13,353 nucleotides of DNA from CAYGZC01 sp964354225 (GTDB taxonomy: Bacteria; Bacteroidota; Ignavibacteria; UBA10030; SZUA-254), in NCBI GenBank assembly GCA_964354225.1, contig CAYGZC010000192.1, positions 1 to 13,353 of the forward strand, read 5' to 3'. A program made the translations under genes and the position numbers. Below, in pieces: positions 7,203 through 13,353 of this stretch. Positions within the stretch are counted from its first letter, which is position 1. Every line of letters starts with the position of its first letter. Under the pieces are notes generated by a model, which saw only the letters and a program-made list of their open reading frames with translations, ran no database searches and was not told the DNA's origin.

Positions 7203-9272
7203 ATGAATAATATCTACAAACTAAACTTTAGCAGGAGGGCAATAAATACCGTTCTTCTTACCACAGTCATTTGCATTCTGATGTTAAGTTGTATATCGAT
7301 GGCGTCGTCAACCACAAGACCTTATGCCTACGTATCTACTTTATTCGGCTCGAAGGTATTTGTTATCGATCTTTCGTCTAATACTATTATTGATACAATA
7401 GATATTTTCACACCAAGTGAGATGGATTATCTGATGAGTGATATACGAATATATAAGAATAAAGCTTTCCTGACCGTCCCGGGTGATATGTTCAATCTAA
7501 CTAATGAAGTAAAAATTATTGACATTGATTTGAACACTGTTGTCGATTCTATTTCAACCGATAATGCCCCTTCAGGAATTGCAGTGTACAATGGATATGT
7601 TTATGTTCTGAACCGCTCCAGTAATACGATACACGAGATAGATCCGGTGACGAATACAATTATCCGAACAATTTCTTATTCGTCAAGCTATCCCAATCCC
7701 CCAATCTACCTTGAGATAACAAACGATAAAATATATTTACCATTTCCCGGCTCCGGTGGAAGTGCGGGTGGTGTAGAAGTGCTTGATCTTCTAACAGGAT
7801 CAAAAGTAAAATCAATCGGATTCGACTCGCTTGATAACTATGGTCCGATTGGAATAAAAAAAGTCGGAGCAAATAAAATATATGTTGGCGGACATCAAGA
7901 TGTCGGCGTCATAGATGTTGTTACCGATAGTCTCGTCAAGAAAATTCGTATAAAAGACGAGACTGCAGGATTCATTTATGCATTTACAACTTCGGGGAAT
8001 AAAGTTTACTCTGCCAATTCAGAAGGAACATCCAGTGTGATAGATGCATCTGCCGATACTCTTATAAAGAAAATACTCGTGGGGTATTGCGCATATTGTT
8101 CGTATGGTAATCTTGATATTGCCGCTTTAGGTAGTAAGGTTTATATGACTATCCCAGATCAGGGAGTCAAAGTAATCGATGCATTGACAGATGAGTTAGT
8201 TGACAGTATTGCAATGCCTGATTATGTTGGTGCTTTTGATATTTTAGATCAAAGGTTCATCGATCTCCTTTCCATCAGTGATGTACCGAACGATCAAGGG
8301 AAACAGGTGCAGGTTATTTGGCGGAAGTTCGAGGGTGAAAGTGCTATTAGTAATCCGGTTAAACAATATGGAGTATGGAGGATGGATGATTCACCGGTTT
8401 CAAAATCGATTTCTACCTTTAACTCCTTTGACGAACTTGCAAATTCATTCAAAGAAATAAAAGCAGGCAATAGGTTTAAGGTTGCCGGGGAGGTGTGGAC
8501 TTTTGTTGGGTGGTCACCTGTATCCGGTTTGGAAAAATATTCATTGGTAGTTCCAACGCTATTCGATTCGACAATTGCTTCAGGGATGTATTTGTCGAAA
8601 TTCAAAGTGTCAGGTCATTCATCTGATTTTACATTACAAGTTTGGTCAAATGTTGATAGCGGATATTCTATTGATAATCTTGTACCCCATGCACCGCTCG
8701 CTTTTAGTGCCAAGGTTGTACCATTAACAGTACAGCTATTATGGGAGCCGCCATCCGATCCTGATGTAAACTATTATGCAATCTATCGCGGTACAACTCC
8801 AGATTTTGATTATGAGAATACTCCGCCGATTGCAACTACAACAGAAACATTCTATAATGATTCTAATTTAGGTGGTGGGTCGCTATTTTACTATGTCCTG
8901 CGCGCTTTCGATTTTTCAGGTAACAAAGGAAAGATCTCAAGTCTTTTTGTAGAATGGTTAGATGTTAAAGATAATAAAGCGCTTCCTATTGAATTTGCCC
9001 TGCACCAAAATTATCCAAATCCTTTCAATCCGAACACCGTAATTAGGTACGCGTTGCCTGTTGAGAGTAAGATTACAATCAGAGTTTACAACTTACTCGG
9101 ACAGATGATAGCAACTCTTACTGATGGTGTAGAACACGCGGGCTACGGATCGATTGAATGGAATCCAGAAAATATCACAAGCGGTTTATACTACTATCGT
9201 TTTGATGCGGTGAGTGTAAATGATCCGAGTAATAACTTTTCGCAAATACGGAGAATGGTATTTGTGAGATAA
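7203..9272 (+). CDS. Secreted YVTN beta-propeller protein with FN3-like domains and T9SS sorting domain
   Basis: The 689-residue protein has an N-terminal export signal: basic residues, then 'AINTVLLTTVICILMLSC' (13-30). Cys30 follows a poor lipobox, so ordinary signal peptidase cleavage near 'SMASS' seems likelier. Residues about 38-360 are a YVTN-type propeller with recurring 'KVFVIDLSSNTIIDTI', 'YVYVLNRSSNTIHEID', 'GVIDVVTDSLVKKI' and 'GVKVIDALTDELVDSI' strands. Residues about 362-495 form an FN3-like module found in secreted proteins of these bacteria ('DVPNDQGKQVQVIW ... YGVWR ... SNVDSGYSIDNL'). Residues about 496-585 are a second FN3 domain ('VQLLWEPPSDPDVNYYAIYRG'). Residues about 596-689 are the sorting domain ('HQNYPNPFNPNTVIRYALP', 'YNLLGQMIATLTDG', 'SGLYYYR'). 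It probably ends on the cell surface or outside as a binding protein. No catalytic motif is visible. A strong terminator follows 24 bp after the stop. Confidence 0.85.
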   Translation: MNNIYKLNFSRRAINTVLLTTVICILMLSCISMASSTTRPYAYVSTLFGSKVFVIDLSSNTIIDTIDIFTPSEMDYLMSDIRIYKNKAFLTVPGDMFNLTNEVKIIDIDLNTVVDSISTDNAPSGIAVYNGYVYVLNRSSNTIHEIDPVTNTIIRTISYSSSYPNPPIYLEITNDKIYLPFPGSGGSAGGVEVLDLLTGSKVKSIGFDSLDNYGPIGIKKVGANKIYVGGHQDVGVIDVVTDSLVKKIRIKDETAGFIYAFTTSGNKVYSANSEGTSSVIDASADTLIKKILVGYCAYCSYGNLDIAALGSKVYMTIPDQGVKVIDALTDELVDSIAMPDYVGAFDILDQRFIDLLSISDVPNDQGKQVQVIWRKFEGESAISNPVKQYGVWRMDDSPVSKSISTFNSFDELANSFKEIKAGNRFKVAGEVWTFVGWSPVSGLEKYSLVVPTLFDSTIASGMYLSKFKVSGHSSDFTLQVWSNVDSGYSIDNLVPHAPLAFSAKVVPLTVQLLWEPPSDPDVNYYAIYRGTTPDFDYENTPPIATTTETFYNDSNLGGGSLFYYVLRAFDFSGNKGKISSLFVEWLDVKDNKALPIEFALHQNYPNPFNPNTVIRYALPVESKITIRVYNLLGQMIATLTDGVEHAGYGSIEWNPENITSGLYYYRFDAVSVNDPSNNFSQIRRMVFVR

Positions 9273-9296
9273 GTACAACCACCAATGCATTTAATG

Positions 9297-9334
9297 AAAA
9301 ACCCCGACTACTACAGTTGGGGTTTTTTGTTTTT
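9297..9334. terminator. Rho-independent terminator between convergent genes (likely bidirectional)
   Basis: AAAAACCCC (9297-9305) pairs with GGGGTTTTT (9319-9327), with an inner ACT/AGT pairing and a 5-nt loop. The plus strand continues with more T's. On the minus strand the stem also ends in a run of T's, 25 bp after the DinB gene stop. One structure can therefore end both the 7203-9272 transcript and the minus-strand restriction-modification operon. Confidence 0.88.
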
Positions 9335-9358
9335 AGATATTGATATTCGCTGTATTTA

Positions 9359-9913
9359 CTATTTCTTCAAAACAAATTTTACTATCTCTGTTATCCGTGC
9401 TAAATGATGATCGTCGTGCTCGGCAGTGAATAAAAATGAATCCATCATCCGCATGGGTGTTTTCAGCCGGGGATGAAGAGCAGTTCTAAAGACAATCTTC
9501 TTATCGACATTCTCAAGCATAGCTACTGTTTTTCCGCGAACAGTACGAAACGATGCGAGAAGTTCTGAGATCGGTTTCGCGTTGTGGTTTGCGTTGTGTG
9601 TCTTTGTATTTTGTAAATCTGCGGGACGTAATTCCTCTTTACCGTTTATGAAGTCTTCCAATCTGCCTTGCCAAATGGGTTCTAAGTCGATGAAGTGACC
9701 GATGTTCTCGGCTATCGACCACGTTCCCTCAAGCTTAATTGTTAAGATATGCGGCAGCAATAGCTTAATATTTTCTTCAAGCCGTGCGGGCGTTCCCCTG
9801 AGCCGCTCAACGATTGAAGGGAAAATATTTTGTGTCGAGCTAAAATCGAATTTTCGTTCGAACCATTTGATTTGGTGCATTAACGTGTAGTGCAGTGTTT
9901 GTTCATCCACCAA
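9359..9913 (-). CDS. DinB-family protein, last gene of the restriction-modification operon
   Basis: This 184-residue protein fits the DinB/YfiT-like four-helix bundle family, metal-dependent proteins that include thiol-S-transferases and many of unknown role. The three-histidine metal site is visible: His73 in 'WSIAENIGHFIDLEPIWQGRL', and His166 with His170 in 'AEHDDHHLARI' (H-x3-H spacing). There is no signal peptide, so it should be cytoplasmic. The frame opens with TTG at 9913 and GTG at 9910; an ATG at 9880 (codon 12) is an alternative. With TTG it overlaps the restriction endonuclease gene by 11 bp, with GTG by 8 bp. With ATG the two genes are 22 bp apart. No Shine-Dalgarno is evident for any, fitting translational coupling. 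The substrate is unknown. The link to restriction-modification rests only on gene order. Confidence 0.85.
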   Translation of the reverse strand: MVDEQTLHYTLMHQIKWFERKFDFSSTQNIFPSIVERLRGTPARLEENIKLLLPHILTIKLEGTWSIAENIGHFIDLEPIWQGRLEDFINGKEELRPADLQNTKTHNANHNAKPISELLASFRTVRGKTVAMLENVDKKIVFRTALHPRLKTPMRMMDSFLFTAEHDDHHLARITEIVKFVLKK

Positions 9914-10535
9914 TACGTATTATCTCAGCTCGAATTTCATCAACCACTTCCTTGTTTTGAATGACTTTATTTTTCCCTTCTTTCATTGAAACGACGTAAA
10001 AGACTTTGCCACCAAACTTTTCTGAAAACTTCTTATGTGTTGCTGCTTGCTGATTACGTTCCTTGAATATTTCTGGGATATGAGAAACACCACCTGCGGG
10101 TTTAATTTGGAGTCCAATGTATTTCTCTCCAACTTTAATGAAGAAGTCGACGTTGAAGAGTCTGTCCCACTCATCAGGTGCTGGCTCAATCTTTACACCA
10201 AGGAGGCCTTGAAGCTGACCATAGACCGTGCGAATCTCGGTTGTGTAACCATCATACGTACGGTCGATGACTAATTGAAGGACATAGTGGATGCAATCTT
10301 CCTCAGTGACTTCTTCAACCTCTGAAACAATAACCTCAGTTATCTTGACGTACAGCTTCCTGCCGAATTCTTCGATGTGTTGCTTGTTTCTGACATTCTT
10401 GAAATAGTAGTCTCTCCAATCTTCAAGACTTTTGGGTGCACATTTACGTATTGCTTCGGAAACAGCGCCAACATTTCTCTTGAAGTTGAGTTGGAATCGG
10501 TTGGTTGCGCTATTGAGGATCCACTCTTTAGGCAT
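9903..10535 (-). CDS. MjaI-family type II restriction endonuclease
   Basis: The 210-residue protein resembles the MjaI restriction endonuclease family: N-terminal 'KEWILNSATNRFQLNFKRNVGAVSEAIR' region, then 'P.SLEDWRDYYF' (34-45), and the probable PD-(D/E)xK-type core 'FNVDFFIKVGEKYIGLQIK' (127-145), with Asp130 and Gln143-x-Lys145 in the catalytic positions. Members known from archaea cleave CTAG; that specificity is inferred for this protein. Length is close to the family's usual about 200 residues. It begins inside the end of the methyltransferase gene (8-bp overlap, different frame) with no own Shine-Dalgarno, so translation probably depends on that of the methyltransferase, which would keep nuclease from being made without protection. 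No regulator (C protein) gene is present. Confidence 0.85.
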   Translation of the reverse strand: MPKEWILNSATNRFQLNFKRNVGAVSEAIRKCAPKSLEDWRDYYFKNVRNKQHIEEFGRKLYVKITEVIVSEVEEVTEEDCIHYVLQLVIDRTYDGYTTEIRTVYGQLQGLLGVKIEPAPDEWDRLFNVDFFIKVGEKYIGLQIKPAGGVSHIPEIFKERNQQAATHKKFSEKFGGKVFYVVSMKEGKNKVIQNKEVVDEIRAEIIRIGG

Positions 10536-11826
10536 TCATATTAATCATAATATTTTGGAATTTTTTTCGGTAAATAAAATCTCGTTTGATATCAATGGAA
10601 ACAAACCCACTTTTAATGAGGTGAGCATTAAGAAAAGTCTTATTCTTCAGGTACACATACGATAGAAGGTTGCCAGAATCATCGTATTTCACTTTGTCAA
10701 ATTTTAAGAACACTTTTTGACCCTTCGTTTTATCACTAAGAAATGCTATAGCTTGTTCACGATGTAATGGTTCCTCTTCAACACCAATCAAACGGACAGA
10801 AAGCCCGTTACTAAGTTTAAGTATTTCGGGACTGACGACCTCTTTAACAATATAAAGTTCTATTCTTTCTCCGTTATCGCCATTCTCGATTTTCGAGCCA
10901 AACTTCAACTGGCGTGGGTCAATCTTCTTATCTAGTTTATGTGGATCAGAGAATTTGTAGGGTAACGAATCAATGAGCTTGGAGAAATCTTCATAGGATG
11001 GTTTCTGATCGATGAATTCATAGGTGGCATCACCGAAAATATCGCGCTCAGTTACTTTGAGCTTATTCTTGATAATAGGAACAAACTTATTATTGATTTC
11101 ATAACCTATTGAGTTCCTGCTGAGCTTCTTCGCGGCAAGCGATGTCGTTCCGCTTCCAAGAAACGGATCAAGAATAGTATCACCGACAAACGAAAACATC
11201 CGTATAAGTCGGCGTGGTAGCTCTTCTGGAAACATTGCTAGATGTTTGTCTTGTTTATCGCCACTGAAATTCCAATGCCCAGCAAAGTAAGTATTCCATT
11301 CTTCAGTTGTGAGCTTAGAGAGCTCCTTTGCCTCATTGCTAACCTTCGGCGGATCACCTAACTTTTTGAAGATCAGAATGAACTCATAATCGATTTTGAG
11401 GATACCGTTCCGTGGATAGGGAAATGATCCCATTATTGTTGCGCCACCGGTCGTATTCATTGTAGTAACTTTTTGCCAGATAATGGCACCCATATAATCC
11501 ATTCCGATAGCTTCGCAGAACTTAGTTATTTCGGTTCTGATTGGAATGACTTTGTAGCGACCATAATATACGGATCGTGCAAACTGGTCACCGATATTGA
11601 TGCAAAGACGGCAACCTGGTTGAAGAACTCGGAAGCATTCGCTCCAAACAAGATTAAGGTTGTTTATATAGCTTTCGTAGGAATCGTGGAAACCCAACTG
11701 GTTCTCATCTCCATAATCTTTGAGTTGCCAGTATGGTGGAGAAGTTATCACCAGATGGACAGACTCATCGGTAAGTTCGCTCATTCTCCGTGAGTCGTTA
11801 ATGATTATTTTATGATGTGTAGCCAT
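10528..11826 (-). CDS. Beta-group DNA methyltransferase (probably m4C) with C-terminal SNase-like domain
   Basis: From the ATG at 11826 the protein has 432 residues. A TTG four codons upstream is also open, but the ATG is preferred. Motif IV 'TSPPYW' (28-33) precedes motif I 'DPFLGSGTT' (220-228), the beta-group order. TSPPY is typical of N4-cytosine enzymes, though N6-adenine cannot be excluded. Residues about 1-260 are the methyltransferase, which should protect the sites cut by the MjaI-type nuclease. After a linker, residues about 323-426 resemble a staphylococcal nuclease (OB-fold) domain: 'KLSNGLSVRLIGVEEEP', 'FLSDKTKGQKVFLKFDKVKYD', 'LLSYVYLKNKTFLNAHLIKSGFV'. The catalytic positions appear changed (Arg35 kept, Asp21 absent, Asp40 to Glu, Arg87 to Asn), so it is probably a binding or structural domain. 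It overlaps the nuclease gene by 8 bp. Confidence 0.85.
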   Translation of the reverse strand: MATHHKIIINDSRRMSELTDESVHLVITSPPYWQLKDYGDENQLGFHDSYESYINNLNLVWSECFRVLQPGCRLCINIGDQFARSVYYGRYKVIPIRTEITKFCEAIGMDYMGAIIWQKVTTMNTTGGATIMGSFPYPRNGILKIDYEFILIFKKLGDPPKVSNEAKELSKLTTEEWNTYFAGHWNFSGDKQDKHLAMFPEELPRRLIRMFSFVGDTILDPFLGSGTTSLAAKKLSRNSIGYEINNKFVPIIKNKLKVTERDIFGDATYEFIDQKPSYEDFSKLIDSLPYKFSDPHKLDKKIDPRQLKFGSKIENGDNGERIELYIVKEVVSPEILKLSNGLSVRLIGVEEEPLHREQAIAFLSDKTKGQKVFLKFDKVKYDDSGNLLSYVYLKNKTFLNAHLIKSGFVSIDIKRDFIYRKKFQNIMINMNA

Positions 11827-11835
11827 AATCCGATT

Positions 11836-11867
11836 CAAATATACAAAAAATCAAAGTAATATGCTAG
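11836..11867 (-). promoter_or_regulatory. Possible promoter and CTAG site upstream of the methyltransferase
   Basis: The minus strand has TATATTTG (11836-11843), an exact match to the Bacteroidota -7 element TAnnTTTG, ending 9 nt before the ATG, which would give a nearly leaderless message. No convincing -33 TTG lies at the right distance. An alternative is TAAAAT just before the CTAG at 11864-11867. That CTAG, the presumed target of this system, lies about 40 nt upstream of the start. Confidence 0.3.
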
Positions 11868-11972
11868 TATTTTACCTTTTATCCTTCTATTGAAAAAGTA
11901 TATAAAAGAGGAATTACGTTTTTATCTTTGAATTACCTAATCTCATCTGCTCGTGTTTCAAATTCCGCGTTA

Positions 11973-13235
11973 TTATTTTATCAGCATCATTTTCCGTTCA
12001 GCGAAATAATTTCTCTGGGAATTTTTAGCTGAGAGTCGATAAAAATATACACCACTCGCAAGATTCTCGGCGTTCCATAATTGCGCATAACGTCCTACCG
12101 TTTTCGTTCCCTCAAATAACGTTTGTATCTCTCTTCCGGTAACGTCATATATTTTCAATGTAATATAACTTTCATGAGGTACATCATACTCGATGGTTGT
12201 GGATGGATTGAAAGGATTTGGATAGCACTGTTTCAAACTAAATTCTTGTGGCAGTGCATGCATTTCCTGCTGTACCGCAGTCACACCTCCATTTGTAGTG
12301 TGGAGTATAACTCCGCCAGCACCGACAATCCAGCCCTCATTCTTATCTATGAAAAATATATCCTGAAATGTTGCGGAAGACTGTAATGGAGTGCTCTGAG
12401 CCAGCCATGATTCCCCTTGGTCGGTCGATAGCAGTATCGTATTATTTGATCCCACTACATACGCGATTGAATCGCTGTGTAACGATACCCTGAAAAGAAT
12501 TTCGTCACCTCTTCGTATGTTTTTCCAGCTTGTTCCTCCGTCAACCGATTTTTGAATTACACCGTGGTCGCCAATAGCCAATCCAATTTCAGAATTAAAA
12601 AATCGGATACCGTTAAAACCTGTATCCGCCGGACTGATACCGCTCGCTTGTTGATTCCACCAAGTACCGCCATTGGTTGTTTTTAAAATCACCCCATGCA
12701 TACCAGTTGCCCATCCAGTCATCTCATCAATGAAATCTACTCCCACCATCCTCCCAGCAAAACCGATAACTTGCGGCGAATAAAGATTGCCATTCATCAC
12801 TGACATGACCGATAAATTATTGAAGTTTCTCCCGCCCCCAAACCATCCTTTCGAACCGCTCTTTGAAAGAATCAAATCATAATAGTGAATCATATAATAA
12901 TTTCCATCATTCATATATTGCCAGGAAGCACCACCATCGCTCGTTGTGAGTATTGTGTTGCCATCACCAACAATATAACCATGCAGCGAATCTATGAATG
13001 CAACCTTGTTTACATTCGAGGAGGCGGGAGAGGGAATGAGAACAGTCCAATTTGTGCCACCGTTCGTAGTATGAATGATAGTTCCGTATTGACCAACTGC
13101 CCAACCATTGCTTGGTGATGTAAAGTATACACCATGTAGGTTCACAGTAACCGGTGAGCTTTGTAAATTCCACTGACACTCGACAGTACAAATGTAGAGT
13201 AAGATAACGCTCAAAAGAAATATCGATTTTTTCAT
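11973..13235 (-). CDS. Secreted YCF48/BNR-repeat propeller protein with T9SS sorting domain
   Basis: The 420-residue protein begins with a signal peptide (residues 1 to about 20, 'KKSIFLLSVILLYICTVEC'). Residues about 28-318 contain at least six YCF48/BNR-type repeats of the form 'GW.VG..GTI..TTNGG..W': 'NGWAVGQYGTIIHTTNGG', 'HGYIVGDGNTILTTSDGG', 'TGWATGMHGVILKTTNGG', 'IGLAIGDHGVIQKSVDGG', 'IAYVVGSNNTILLSTDQG' and 'EGWIVGAGGVILHTTNGG'. A degenerate copy ('KGWFGGGRNFNNLSV') lies between the second and third, suggesting a seven-bladed propeller. Residues about 330-420 are the sorting domain ('KQCYPNPFNPSTTIEYDVP', 'YDVTGREIQTLF', 'SGVYFYRL', ending 'KMMLIK'). It should be exported by the type IX system. 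Annotators may label it photosystem II stability factor-like because of the fold, which would mislead. Its own terminator is not visible. Confidence 0.88.
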   Translation of the reverse strand: MKKSIFLLSVILLYICTVECQWNLQSSPVTVNLHGVYFTSPSNGWAVGQYGTIIHTTNGGTNWTVLIPSPASSNVNKVAFIDSLHGYIVGDGNTILTTSDGGASWQYMNDGNYYMIHYYDLILSKSGSKGWFGGGRNFNNLSVMSVMNGNLYSPQVIGFAGRMVGVDFIDEMTGWATGMHGVILKTTNGGTWWNQQASGISPADTGFNGIRFFNSEIGLAIGDHGVIQKSVDGGTSWKNIRRGDEILFRVSLHSDSIAYVVGSNNTILLSTDQGESWLAQSTPLQSSATFQDIFFIDKNEGWIVGAGGVILHTTNGGVTAVQQEMHALPQEFSLKQCYPNPFNPSTTIEYDVPHESYITLKIYDVTGREIQTLFEGTKTVGRYAQLWNAENLASGVYFYRLSAKNSQRNYFAERKMMLIK

Positions 13236-13353
13236 ATCATTTGTCTCATTACGATTTTGTATCTATGGCTATGGTTTATACCCGATTTAACTCTGCCAAG
13301 AAGTTAAAGAATAATTTCAACAGTGGCAATATACCATCCTCATACTATTATTT
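13236..13353 (-). other. Upstream region of the BNR-repeat protein gene
   Basis: The leader is AT-rich. A small inverted repeat, TTAACT (13287-13292) with AGTTAA (13302-13307), lies about 55-70 bp before the ATG and could be an operator or chance. No convincing promoter was found, and only a weak GAG stands near the start codon. Confidence 0.25.

Noticed and set aside
535..9030. DNA repeat shared by 535-560 and 9005-9030
   Set aside because: The likeness comes from both encoding the conserved 'NYPNPFNP' segment of sorting domains; codons differ, so it is protein homology and not a mobile repeat.
11473..11793. 106-codon plus-strand frame
   Set aside because: It is opposite the conserved methyltransferase motif IV region and has no family resemblance; the minus-strand gene explains the openness.
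11973..13235. Photosystem II assembly/stability factor (Ycf48)
   Set aside because: Only the propeller repeat type is shared. The signal peptide and T9SS domain and the lack of photosynthesis genes indicate an exported repeat protein.

Overview
The window looks like a chromosomal accessory region from a bacterium of the Bacteroidota/Chlorobi group, most likely an Ignavibacteria-type lineage. The main evidence is three secreted proteins (C-terminal part at 1-810, 7203-9272, 11973-13235) that each end in a type IX secretion (T9SS type A) sorting domain of the 'NYPNPFNP ... YNxxGqEvxTL ... SGvYfYr' kind typical of those lineages. Intergenic spaces carry several families of palindromic repeats. 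No rRNA, tRNA, CRISPR array or transposase was seen.

Layout. (1) 1-870: 3' part of a T9SS-exported protein followed by a clear intrinsic terminator. (2) 901-1060: a run of three strong and one decayed GTCA-type palindromes. (3) 1067-5155, minus strand: read in transcription order, a multi-pass membrane protein of unknown family, a sodium:solute symporter overlapping it by 4 bp, a divergent class I isoprenoid-synthase-like enzyme 25 bp further on, and a C-terminal half of cysteine synthase that looks like a gene remnant. (4) 5156-5653: a divergent intergenic region with three palindromic elements and a possible promoter. (5) 5654-7024, plus strand: a DHA2-type MFS exporter, followed by a GC-rich palindromic element. 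(6) 7203-9272: a large secreted YVTN-propeller/FN3-type protein with a strong terminator that may work in both directions. (7) 9359-11826, minus strand: a compact operon of a beta-group DNA methyltransferase with a C-terminal staphylococcal-nuclease-like fold, a MjaI-family restriction endonuclease and a DinB-family protein, all overlapping. (8) 11973-13235, minus strand: a secreted YCF48/BNR-repeat protein with a T9SS sorting domain.

How genes work together. The methyltransferase and MjaI-type nuclease should form a type II restriction-modification system. By family inference the target is CTAG. CTAG occurs only 7 times in the 13,353 bp, 3 of them in or just upstream of the methyltransferase gene. 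The membrane protein, symporter and isoprenoid-like enzyme are spaced as one transcription unit, but I do not recognise this combination as a known pathway. The most unusual items are the methyltransferase/SNase-like fusion with its coupled DinB gene, the symporter/isoprenoid-enzyme operon, and the palindrome run at 901-1060.
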